In this document: positions 1-10,690 of the stretch, in pieces
Numbering within the stretch: the first letter of the stretch is position 1
Layout of the letters: every line of letters starts with the position of its first letter
Assembly: GCF_018320785.1 (NCBI RefSeq)
Contig: NC_054886.1
Location: forward strand, 9,857,207-9,921,206
Direction of reading: 5' to 3'
Origin: Cheilinus undulatus
Taxonomy: Eukaryota; Chordata; Actinopteri; Labriformes; Labridae
DNA: 64,000 bases
Program-made: the position numbers and the translations under genes
Notes under the pieces: generated by a model
The model's database searches: none
What the model saw: only the letters and a program-made list of their open reading frames with translations
What the model was told of the DNA's origin: nothing

Positions 1-990
1 AAAAACATTCACAGACACATTAAAGCATTTTCCAAAACGCAAAAGCATTGGATAAAACACACACAAAAAAAACCTATCCGGCAAAATTTTTAAACATTCA
101 CTAAAACACAAAAGCACAGATGAAACACAAAAATCCCTGAAACCCAAAAACAATTGCAGAAACACGAATGGACATTTGTCTAACTATATTCAGGGAAATA
201 CAAAAACATCTCACAAAACATTAAAACATTCACCAAAACACAAAAGCACAGATGAAATGCAGTAACATCGCATGAAACACAAAAAAACTTTAACATGAAA
301 ACTCACAAAATGCAAAACAAGCAACATAAGCGAGACCATTTCATGAAACAAAACAAACATTTATTAAAATGTGAAAACATTTTGTCAGGTGTACGAAACA
401 CTAAAGCATTTTGTTAAACACAAAAATATTCAGTGGCCCTCAAACAAAAACGTGTTAAATGTTTAAAAGCGACTATACCTTTTTCACAACAGAGGAAAAA
501 GAAACATATGACGAAACTCAAAAACATCTTATCCACGCCCCATTCACAAGACATTTTACGAAAAAAAAATAATAATCCTGAAATGTAAAAAAAAATAAAT
601 AAATAAATAAATTTAAAAAGAGGAAAATCTGATGAAACAAAAATAATCTATGGAAACATATCAAGAAATGGCAAAGCGTTTTACAAAACAGAAAACACTT
701 CCCGAAACACAAAAAAATCAACATAGATATTTCTGGGGCTTTTTAGGCCTTTTTTTGGCAAAGGAGGACAGTGGATAGAGTCAGAAACAGGGATGAGAGA
801 GTGGGGGAGAGACATGCGGGAAAGGAGCCACAGGCCGGACTTGAGCCTGGGCTGCCTGGGGCCTGACCTGACCACGAGTCCAACTGCGCCTCATGCAACA
901 AGAAAAAAATAAATCAAAAACTTTTCACGAAGTAGGAAAGAAACAAAAGTTCACAAAAGAGGCAAACATTTTATGAAACTAAAAAACATT
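1..990. repeat. A-rich degenerate minisatellite (about 21-bp unit)
   Basis: Variants of AAAACACAAAAACATT and CATGAAACACAAAAGCATT recur dozens of times from the left edge to about 715 and resume at about 900-990. The two parts are separated by the SINE-like insertion. Units are imperfect and often differ in length. The opposite strand is F-rich in translation but shows no coding evidence. The array continues past the window edge. Confidence 0.8.
735..897 (-). mobile_element. tRNA-derived SINE-like element
   Basis: This segment splits the A-rich array. It has the GGACAGTGGATAGAGTC... and GACATGCGGGAAAGGAGCCA blocks common in fish genomes. On the minus strand, GGCTCAAGTCC resembles a tRNA B box (GGTTCGANTCC). 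Composition differs sharply from the flanking array, consistent with a later insertion. Exact ends are uncertain. Confidence 0.5.
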
Positions 991-2127
991 TCAAGTATTT
1001 CCTATATTATTTTTCTACTTCTTCGAAGGTTTTTTTGCCATTGACCTCCACGGCAACCATAGAATGGGGAGTTACATTAAATAAACCAGGTCCAGCCCCA
1101 CATTGAAGCCCTGGTCCGGTCCCTGTACTGTCCCTCCTCGTGGTCCTCTTTGAAGCCCGCTTGCTTTTGTCCTTTACATAACTTGATCTGATTTTTGAAA
1201 GCCTAATTTGTATGCATTCTGTGAGTCGAGGGGGAGGTAGGAGCCGCCACCCAGAATTCCTCTGGGGGAGCTGACAGGAAGGTCAACACGATTGTCCACA
1301 GGGGGAAACGAGGGACACGAGAAAACTAAAAGCATATGATAAGTGTCTTTGAGTTATTGCAGCTCTGTGCAAATTTGATGACAAAGGCGGGGTGGTCAGG
1401 GGGCCGAAATCCGTCTGCAAACAGAGCGCCCGGGCTTTGGTGGTCTTCATTTAACTGTCAGAGACCCAGCAGAGCTGACAGCGAGAGGCTCTGACTGCAA
1501 ATATGGAAAAATACCTCAAAGGAGCTCTGATCCGGACCCGTATGGGGGCCGGACTCTCTAATATATTAGACTTTTAATGCTTTAGAGGAGTCTTTCTCGA
1601 GTGAAATAACAAAAGCTTTCTGTGTGGTTCTTCTCTAAAAAGAAATGTTGTCCACTATAGCTGCATCCATGTTAATCTATACAGCAGGTGACGTTGTTTA
1701 CATGTTTGCAGTCGCTTTAAACAGACCCCACCCCTTACTACCACCTCTGTCTCCTCCTGATTGGTCTGGTCATTCTCTGACCAGGAACAGCGTTCTGGAA
1801 ATATTGTGTTGACGTGCACAGGAAAATAAGGCCTAATGACTTTGACCTTTGACCTACAAAATGAATCGGTTCATCCCTGATTCAGGGTGAACATGTGTGC
1901 AAAGTCTGAAGAAAATCTGTCAGAGTGTACTTGAGACTTCTTGTCCACAACAAAAGCCAAGATTCAAACAAACAGCAGACAGACACCCCGACACCAGAAT
2001 GCCTCTGGCCCTGTAATCACAGTCAAACTAAAGCCAATGAAGATTCAAAATGATTATAAATCTGCTTTAAAGTATAAATATTGAACCATGCAGTCTTGGT
2101 AGGGCCAGGGCCTATTGTTGCCACTCT
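991..2127. other. Unique-looking non-coding DNA
   Basis: Mixed-composition sequence without recognised repeats, splice-supported exons or RNA genes. Nothing could be assigned. Confidence 0.4.
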
Positions 2128-2748
2128 GCAAACACTTTTTTTCCTGCAATTTTTTTTGCTTTTGCCATTTTCAACCCATTTTTGCCACTTTTTTGCCACT
2201 TTTACTCATTTTACACCCATTTTTAACCCTTTTCTGCCTTTCCTAACTAGTTATGCAACTAGTTAAGGTACTTTAATCCCATTTTTGGTACTTTTTGAAC
2301 CCGTTTCTGCAACTCTGTGGGCAGTTTTTCACAACTTTTGTCCTGCAATTTTTTTGTCACTTTGAACCAATTTTTGCCATTTTTTTGCAGCTTTTCACCA
2401 TTTTACTCTCTTTTGTACCCTTCTTAACCCATTTTTGCTACTTGTATCCCATTTTTGCCCTTTTCGACCCATTTTTGCCTTGTAAAAACCACTTACCACT
2501 TTCACCACTTCTTTTCTAAATTTTTTGCCACTTTTTTGCCGCCTTTCACAATTTTTCACCCATTTTTACCCTTTTCTGCCTTTCTTAACCTATTTTGCTA
2601 CTACTTTACCAATTTTTTACTCTCTTTACAATTTTTTGCCACTCTGTATTCACTTTTCACTTCTTTCTTGACATTTTTTATTTGACACATCCAACATTTT
2701 TTGCAGTTCTTCACTGTTTTATTTTTTTTTTTTTTTTTTTTTTTTTTT
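2128..2748. repeat. T-rich GCCACTTTT-type array ending in T27
   Basis: Repeated words of the type TTTTTGCCACTTTT and ACCCATTTTTGCC recur at roughly 20-25 bp. A 27-base poly-T run lies at 2722-2748. Overlapping ORFs rich in Phe, Leu and His arise only from the repeat. The same family recurs at about 15.6-16.1 kb and 42.7-43.6 kb. Confidence 0.8.
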
Positions 2749-3059
2749 GTAAAAGCCTTTTAAGTTCCTTCTTCTTTACTGTTGAGCATCCTGGCTTTTT
2801 GTACTTCACAGCTTAGCTATAAAGTCTGACATTACTTTACAAATGTTTCAGCCAATGTGGCCATCCACATTGTTAACGTATCAGAAAGATGTCATTTTGT
2901 TTTAAGAAAAGGAGTTTACATTTTAAAAAAGGCTATGTTGTACTACAGCATAGATAAATAGAATTCAGTTTTAAAAATGAAACAATAAAATATGGTTATC
3001 ACAGATTAACTTTAAAGTGGACCATGATTTTGCTGACCTCCATTGGTCCCCTTTTTGAC

Positions 3060-3219
3060 TGAGTCCCTGAAAGCTCTCCCCCTTATCCCCCTCATGGGCG
3101 GTCATGCTAGTGATGACGTGCCTTTATAATCCTCTCCGTCTCTGCATCCATCCTCTGGGTGCACGTGTTAATGGTTTCCAGAGACAGACGGAGACGGCGT
3201 CCAGCCTGCAGCCGTGCAG
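3060..3219 (+). promoter_or_regulatory. Orphan promoter with candidate non-coding first exon
   Basis: A locally GC-rich stretch contains GGGCGG, a CRE-like TGACGTG (3114-3120) and a TATA-like TTTATAAT (3123-3130). About 90 bp further on is a strong splice donor, GCAG|GTGAGC, with the exon end at 3219. The order and spacing match a TATA promoter plus a short 5' UTR exon. No long ORF and no recognisable downstream exon was found, so the gene it would serve is unknown. It could be chance. Confidence 0.3.
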
Positions 3220-3229
3220 GTGAGCGCTG

Positions 3230-4744
3230 CTCTTTCACTTCCTGCTCTTTAATTAGAGCCAAATTAAACAGAGACCCCCCCCATCAGCTCTTAATTGACT
3301 TAATGGTTGAGTGCTGCCCCGCCTGTTAGGGGGAGCCTCATTAGCACGCCGCTTTTCTCCTCCCAAACAAATCACCTATGGCGGAGCGGGTCAACATTTT
3401 TAGAGAGTCTGGGGGTTAATTATGGATCAGACCAGCACATTTTTAACTCCATTACACCCACTGAGGATTTAGGAGAGGCTTTTGATCCCCGTTAGACATT
3501 TGATACTCCTCTCATGATGCTGCAAGTGGAAAAATTGGCTGCTGATTTACAGCTGGCAAACCAACATACATGAATCCTTATCCTGTGATACAATAAAGTA
3601 GATTTTCAGGAATTTCAACCAGACTTTTCAGGTAGATGTTTTTTTTTCACCTTGATAAAACTTGCAGAAGAATGTGAACTTTGCTTCCTTAGAGCTTCAA
3701 GTGAGGGAAAACAAATCACGTGTACAGGACAAGACCAGCAAAGATCTCTTTGTCCACAAGGGGGCACCAGAACTGACACTAACAAAAAGCTCTTCACAGG
3801 TGCTTTAAAGGTAAAATTAAAATTGTGGACTGAAATATCTAACCTTCATTTTAGAGTCGTTATGGGATGTGTCTTGTTGTGGACTAAAAAGTAGAAATGG
3901 GATTGACTCTGAGCTCTACCCCTACTTCTATAATGTTAACATCTAGTAGAAGGGTGTCCTGATTCTTAAAGTATTGCCACATTTCACAGGGGGTGATTTA
4001 ACCGCTATACCTTGGGCCTGTGATTCAAGGTGCAAGAAGGTGCTGGAAACGGAGGGACAGGGGGGTAAGTTCACCCAGTGCATGCTGGGAAGAGCCTTGG
4101 CCTTAACCTTGCATTATGCAAACGAAGAATCTGAACTCCCTCCTTCGATTTTAGGGGGGAAATGTCTGCTCCAGTGGGGTAAAGTGTGTCATGGACTGAG
4201 CTGACCCTCTCATAGTTAAATCAGACCGACTTCAGTCATTGTGGCTCTCTGTGCTGACACATATGGGATCAGTTTGCTAATTATTTCTCTCATTATTTCT
4301 CCATAAACTGGCCACAGTCAGCAGCGCTTTCAGGTGCTGGTTGGACTCATTTGTCCGGTTTAGGACCCTGGCCTCTCCTGCAGGTCTGATTAGTTTGGAC
4401 AAGTCGGCCCAGCCAGCTCCGGAGCTGCGTGCATGTCGAGTCTGTGTCACTCTGAAAAGTTTTCTTAATTATTTTTAAATGTCACGTCAGATTTTGCTCT
4501 CACAAAAGAGGAGAAGAAAACAGTTTTGTTTTGCAGAGACTTTAAGCTGGAGCTCTGTCACTGCTTAATTATCAGAGATATTTTTTTATTTCTGTCCCCA
4601 ACGTCACTCCATTATGAGTTGATAAAATAAATGGACTTATGAAACTGGACCCAGGGAGCTCCTAGGGCCAGAGTATTAAAGGGACAGACCGGCATTAAGG
4701 GGAAAAATAGAAATTTACTGTCTTTGTATCACGCAATTTCAGAG
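3230..4744. other. Non-coding stretch without recognised features
   Basis: Unique-looking intergenic sequence with several short chance ORFs that show no family motifs and no supporting splice structure. Confidence 0.4.
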
Positions 4745-5160
4745 TAAATCAGCATTTGAAAAGGGCCCTTTGTCAAATTTGATCCACTTTGAGCGCTCCA
4801 AAGAGGGCACTCTGTCGAGTTTTGGTCCACCTAGAGGGCATGAAAGAGGGCACTCTGACAAATCTGGTCCACCTAGAAGGCACCAAGGAGGGCACTCTGA
4901 CAAATCTGGTCCACTTACAGGGCACCAAAGAGGGCCCTTTGTCAAACATGGTCCAGGTAGAGGGCACCAAAGAGGGCCCTTTGTCAAATTTGGTTCAGGT
5001 AGAGGGCACCAGCCATGGCATACTGCCAATTTTTGTCAATTTAAGAGCACCAAAGAGGGTACTTTTGGATGTAAATCCAAAAATAGGAATCCAGACAGGC
5101 ACTTCTGTGGCATTTTTTTTTTCAAACATTAGGGCACTTAAGAGGGTACTTTCAATTCTG
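4745..5160. repeat. 42-bp minisatellite, array 1
   Basis: Tandem units of 42-43 bp built on GAGGGCACTCTGACAAAT, TGGTCCACCTAGAGGGCACC and AAA. Four or five central units align at exactly 42 bp, and diverged units follow to about 5160. Because 42 is a multiple of three, several frames on both strands stay open and repeat every 14 residues. Frame-independent openness argues against a real protein. The same family reappears at 13.42-14.26 kb. Confidence 0.9.
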
Positions 5161-5164
5161 GGGG

Positions 5165-6850
5165 TGGGGGGATGTTAGGGTCATCTTAATTAGACACAGT
5201 GGGTTTATACATATATCTTTGGTCAATAAGAGGTGTGTGTGTGAGGATTATATCAATGAAAATATGAAGAATTTATGTTTAATTTTTCCATGTGGCTCCC
5301 TTTGGGAGGGCTTAGCTTGTCTTAGGTACAAGTTGGGGGTGGGCAGGCACTGGAGAAAAAAAGGTTGTGAACGTTTGATTATCAGGGCACATGGTCAAAC
5401 GTTGCCAACTTCATGAGTGCAAGAGAGGGCATTTTATAAGGTTTATCAAACAAAACCATTTCCAAAGGGAAACTTCTATGGTCTGATTTCAAATATTAGG
5501 GCCCCATGGGGGTGCAGTTGGCCCCCTGAGACCACCAGTGTGTTTTGGTGTGCTGTGGGAATTTGACAGCTATCTGATATTACTAAACAAGTAATGTAAT
5601 ATGTTTAAGGCTGTTATTGCATGGACATAAACATATACCTATATATACCTATAGTGAGCCTTGAGATTCTGGCCTAGTCCCAGGTGTGGCTTAGCAAAAA
5701 AAAAAAAGTATGAACTGGTCTAAAAATAACAGACCCAGTATGCTAAGATCTTCAGACCGGTGGTTTCAGACTTTTCATGGGTTGTGTGCTTCTGTTTGGA
5801 TGTCCCAAATCTAAAATGAAGGGCATTTCTTTGATATTGTTCATTCAAGAACCAGGATTTGGTTTACTTGTCATTTATATTCTATATCTGCACACATAAT
5901 TAGATGAAACGCATTCTTATACCCCCACAGCTGTTGGAAGAAGGGCACATGCATGTTAGACTAGAAATAAAAATTATTTTCTGTATGTTTGATTTATGAA
6001 GTTATGTTGAGCCTTTAACTGATACCACTTATTCATATAAACTCCCCAGTGTGTTGATTAATCGATAGATTTAACTTTTGCCATAACAGAGGACAGTTGG
6101 CACTGCAGATAGCAGCAATGGTCTTTGAGTGCCCTCTAGTGGCAGCCGCATGTCAGTGATATAATTTAAGAGTGCCATCAGGATTTGTTTTTACAGATCC
6201 AGAGGATTCAGTTTATTTTTGGAAGGAATTTTAAGCTTCCATTTTGTTAGAAGTTATCAGGAATGACGTCAACTTGAAAAATGCTACAAAGAGCAACATG
6301 CTTGTACAATTTCAGCCATTTCTCTAATAGACTCTCCAAACATTGACAGACTTTATTTCAGCACAATATTCAGACTCTTGGGCCACTTCTTAAACCATGA
6401 CATTTTTTCTTCAGATGGTCACATTTGGGATGTTATCAATGACTTCACACTGCTGGTGCTTTCCCTCAGTTTCACAGTATAATCCAGCCTTCACGATAAG
6501 GCAGACATTAACAATAAGTTACAAAATAATCCGACTGCACATGTCCAGTCTTTATTTCTCCATCCAAAAAAAGACAAATTTGATCCCAGTTCATCTCAGT
6601 CAGTGGTCAAATGTTGTGAAACATGCTTGAACTCATGCAGACCAAAACTGATGGCAAAAATAAGAGCTTTGATGATGGCCAAACTCTCCACATGCAAACT
6701 GTCATCTGTTTTAGTTGAATATTCTGAGATCATTTAAAAACACTACAGCTGAACATGAACACCAGCAACCACACTGGAGGAACGGAGCAGAAATGATCAA
6801 CAGAAATATGAAAATGTAGAAAAACCAAAAGAACCAACAACAAATGCCCA
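5165..6850. other. Non-coding stretch 3' of the H2A.Z gene
   Basis: AT-rich intergenic DNA with no recognised repeat family or exon. It may include long-isoform 3' UTR of the H2A.Z gene near its upper end. Confidence 0.4.
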
Positions 6851-6858
6851 ATAAGAGC

Positions 6859-6864
6859 TTTATT
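6859..6864 (-). terminator. Candidate poly(A) signal of the H2A.Z gene
   Basis: A minus-strand AATAAA lies about 230 bp past the stop codon, a plausible 3' UTR length for an H2A.Z mRNA. These transcripts are polyadenylated, and no histone stem-loop is present. Further AATAAA hexamers on the same strand at 6551-6556 and 6352-6357 could serve longer isoforms. Confidence 0.5.
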
Positions 6865-7091
6865 AAAACATCACTTTAAACATGGGAACGCCACAAAAGC
6901 AAGTTCAACACAAACTGCAGCACCAGAAAAAAAAAGAACCCAAAAACACAAAAATGAGCTTCTCTGAAGCCACTTTTAAAAAATACCCCAGGTGAGTAAA
7001 TGCAAGCTCAACCATACAAACAAACGTTTCCTAAAAGGTGTTCTACTCTAAGACATGTAACCGCTTGATGCAGACTGCAGAGCACTTCAGG

Positions 7092-9613
7092 TTATACGGT
7101 CTTCTGCTGGCCCTTCTTTCCAATCAGAGACTTGTGGATGTGTGGGATCACACCTGGGGAGAGAACAATGGATGAGGGATTAACAGAGATAGATGACTGA
7201 GAAAACACAAGGACAACCAGCAACCAGAGCAGATGTAGTTACGGCACCTTATGTTAATGAGAAGTGATGTATTTAGTGATGCAGCAAATGAGTTTCACTC
7301 TCCATTAACAATAGACTGCATCGTTACCAACAATAAAATAAAAACCAATACATAAGCAAAGAGGAGCAGCCAGGAAGAGTAAAGGGTGATTTGTTCAGTA
7401 AAAACATCCTTTAAAACTTCACACTTTTTCTGCAGACATCAGCAGAATGAGTGCAAGTACCATAAGCAATCTAATTAAAGTAGAGCATTAAGATTCTGGA
7501 GTTTAAATCAGAACAGACCCACGTCACCTGAAGTTCTTTTTATTCATCCTCATTCCTTTAACTTTAAAATATGAACCCAAACTACCAAGTTTCCTACACA
7601 ATTTGTTTCAAATACTTTACAGAGATAATCTCCATCACCACCCAGCTATTCTGATAATAGTATAAGTTGTATTACATAGTATATAAAGTTGGAAAATAAA
7701 GGGCTCAGTTTTGAAACAAGGGCTCTACATCGCCCCCTGTCTGTTGGCAGGATGTCACACTGCTGTTTGTAGCCCTAAAAGGGCAAACAAAGATGGGTTT
7801 GACTCTTAACACATAACAAAAATGTCTTCTAAAAATATCAGTCAATTTTTTTTTTGTCTCTCAAATAAATGACCCTTAACATGAGGGACAAAACAATTCA
7901 ACTCTGGAGCAGCCTTTGTCCTTTGCAAAAAAGAGTGATACTTCTTGCTGAAGTTTAGAAATATCTTCATATAGGAAATCACCAAAATTCCAATACCTGA
8001 CACTACTGAAAAAAATGCAGTGTCAAATGCCCAAATATGATCATTGTTGGCACTGTTAATACCTCTATTTAATCAATATACTGAACACTGGCTGGAGATT
8101 TATGATATTAGATCTTTGCCAGTATTTAATATGCTGATGTCTATAAGTTAATTTTTGCAGAAACTGATATTTAAATATAATTCAGACCAAAATCTCCAGT
8201 CCTTAAAACCCACTATTGAAAATCTGAGGATGAACAAATGATGTTTGGCCCAAACACTTTAAAATGTAAGGAATGATTACAAATTAAGACAAAAATGTCA
8301 ACTGATTGAGTTCAGCCTAGAACTCAAACGTACTTCTTCCTACAGCCAACATTTACAGCATGTATGGGCAGATCTTTAAAAGCCAAGTTTTCAGTTGTAA
8401 ATATTGGTGGACATTTTCCAATTGCTAATTTAATACTCCAAAACTTTTCAGAGGTCTGAGAGAAACATGAAGACCACTTGCAGCTGCAAAAACACCAGAC
8501 AGACAATTTGTCAATGGTTGAATTAAAGAGCATTGGTTAAAATAAATAGCGACTTTTTGAACCACATTATGAGTCTGATACCCAATTTCCAGACTTTCAC
8601 ATTTCATATTTTTTAATGCCCAACTGGAGCCTTACATTAATTTCCATGTCTGTTATGTTATCATATAATTACAATTGTAAATGTAATCTATGAATATATC
8701 TGTAGGAGTCGTATTTTTTGCCGAATCCTGTGGTATAAATCATCTTTCTATCTCACCTCCTCCAGCAATAGTGGCCTTGATGAGTGAATCGAGCTCTTCA
8801 TCTCCTCTGATGGCCAGCTGCAGATGGCGGGGGGTGATACGCTTCACTTTCAGATCCTTTGAAGCGTTTCCTGCCAACTCCAGGACCTGAAACAAAGCCA
8901 GCCGGTAGATATTAACCCGGGCCCCACAGAAGCATCTCTACCACGAACACCTTTTAGATAAATAAGGCGGTGTTTACCTCGGCAGTCAGGTATTCAAGAA
9001 TAGCCGCGCTGTACACCGCTGCGGTGGCTCCCACTCTGCCGTGGCTCGTGGTTCTGGATTTAAGGTGTCTGTGGATACGACCCACGGGAAACTACAGCAA
9101 TAAGGAAGAAGGAGAGGACCTTAGAGCAGGCAAACAAAGGGTTCAGTGGCCTGACGGTGGGATACCAGCGGCCGCCAGCTGAGCAACCTCTGTGCCGTCT
9201 GGGTGTTAGCATTAGCTTGTTAGCTTAGCAGAGGAAATGAATGAGTATGAATGGACAAACCTGAAGCCCGGCTCTCTGCGAGCGCGAAATCGCTTTCGTC
9301 TTGGTCTTTCCGGAGTCTTTTCCTGCTTTTCCGCCAGCCTGGTAAAACAAATATTTGACCGTTTAACTGTGTATTTAACCCCATAAATCAAATTAAATAA
9401 GGCTACTCAATTTCAACGGTCTATTCTGTGATTATTCTGTTGACCAGCCGTTACCGAGAGGTTAGCTTCCGAGCTAGGCTACTACAACGGTTAACCAACG
9501 GCTGACAAAATCCAATTCATCGGCTACTATTGTACATTTCACGGTCAAAAAATTCCCATTCACTTGCCACATTCTTCTAATACCTCACTTATACAGCAGT
9601 GGACACTTACCAT
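7092..9613 (-). CDS. h2az1: Histone variant H2A.Z (H2A.Z.1-like), complete, five exons
   Basis: Replication-independent H2A variant that replaces H2A in nucleosomes at promoters and regulatory sites. The coding exons, in transcript order, are 9613-9611 (ATG only), 9338-9261, 9091-8978, 8886-8757 and 7153-7092 (stop TAA at 7094-7092). All four introns (272, 169, 91 and 1603 bp) are GT-AG. The joined frame is 128 codons, the family length. An intron directly after the ATG is also the arrangement of the human H2AZ1 gene. Visible landmarks are the N-terminal [11 protein letters not shown] tail, [16 protein letters not shown], the EELDSL acidic-patch region and the H2A.Z-specific C-terminus [19 protein letters not shown]. 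Counting Met as 1, T15, S39 and V128 match human H2A.Z.1 rather than H2A.Z.2. T13 and I18 differ from human. Fish paralogue naming (h2az1 or an h2az2 copy) is not certain from sequence alone, but H2A.Z identity is. No frameshift or stop is seen, so this is not a retrocopy. Confidence 0.97.
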
Positions 9614-9749
9614 TTTAAAAATTGACTATTTCTATAACGCTGCAGCAAAAAATTTAATATCTAGTTGTCGGGTACCGACTGTTGAGGGACTACAACCCCC
9701 CCGCCCGCGATTGTGCCTAATATACACCCAGTCCGCATCCGGGTAACAA

Positions 9750-9870
9750 GAGGAATAACACCAGCCAATCATATTAAGTCAAGTGTTTCCTGCCTCAGCG
9801 GTTAGCCAATCATAAGGGAAAATACCCCAGTTTGCGGGAAAACTGGTAAATTTCCGTTCAAAGTGATGAT
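9750..9870 (-). promoter_or_regulatory. Proximal promoter of the H2A.Z gene
   Basis: Lying 140-250 bp upstream of the ATG (minus-strand gene), this stretch holds two CCAAT boxes in inverted orientation (9765-9769 and 9806-9810), both in the same context AGCCAATCAT. There is also an E2F-like site read on the minus strand as TTTCCCGC (9834-9841) and a CHR-like TTTGAA (9857-9862, minus strand). CCAAT, E2F and CHR combinations are typical of proliferation-linked promoters, and vertebrate H2A.Z promoters are known to use CCAAT boxes. No clear TATA box is seen, and the transcription start cannot be fixed from sequence. Confidence 0.6.
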
Positions 9871-10194
9871 GGGTAATGTAGTTCTGATATTGCTCTAGTC
9901 TTTCGCAACGTTTTCCTATTTAAAGTCAGGTTTATGTCACAAAGGTCTCAAAGTTAATGTCGAAATAAGAGGAAATAATCAGATTTCGCTGTTTTGGAGA
10001 AGATTTTGTTGGTTGGATTTGATATAGCTTGTCATTACATTTCAGTTGTTTACTATTATCAAAAAAACAGCGAACCCTCAAATATGGTCAATAAAAGATA
10101 CAACATATATGAAAATAATTTTAAGTCAAAAGTCAGGTAAGCAGCTACGGAAGTGAAGTAAAGCAACCAAAAACAGCAAATTTGGTATCCATTT

Positions 10195-10690
10195 TATGCT
10201 ATTCTGAGAGAAAACGTCAGAATTCCAGGATCCCATTATAAACAATAGAATTTTGGTGATAAAGTCAGAATTCTGAGGGAAAACAGTCTGAATTAAGAAA
10301 ACAAAATTGGCATTTTTAAATACAAGTCTGAATTCTGTGATAAGAGTCAGAATTCTGAGATAAAATTCAGAATTTTGGATCGAAACAGGATTTTCCAGAT
10401 TAAAATCAGAATTATGGGATTAAAGTTAGGATTTTGAGCTTAAAGTCAAAATTCTGAGTTTAAAATTAGAATTCTGAGATTAAAAGCCAGAAGTCTAGGA
10501 TTAGAGACAGAATTTCTACTTTTGATCTCAGATTTCTGAGGAAGATTCGATTTCCTAGAAACAAAGTCATAATTCTGAGGAATAAAAGGTCAAACTTCTG
10601 AGATTAAAATCAGAATTTGGGATTAAAATCAGAATTCTGAGGGGAATAACGGTCAGAAATCTGGGATTAAAGTAAAAACTTATGGAATCA
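10195..10690. repeat. About 21-bp CAGAATTCTGAG minisatellite, array 1
   Basis: About twenty degenerate units around GTCAGAATTCTGAGATTAAA. The core CAGAATTCTG is itself palindromic. The same family recurs at 21.5-21.9 kb. Confidence 0.85.

Noticed and set aside
2081..2816. Overlapping Phe-rich plus-strand ORFs
   Set aside because: Translations of the T-rich array; no start context or domain.
4770..5178. Repeat-protein-like ORFs over the 42-bp array
   Set aside because: Open in several frames on both strands because the period is a multiple of three. Not specific to one frame.
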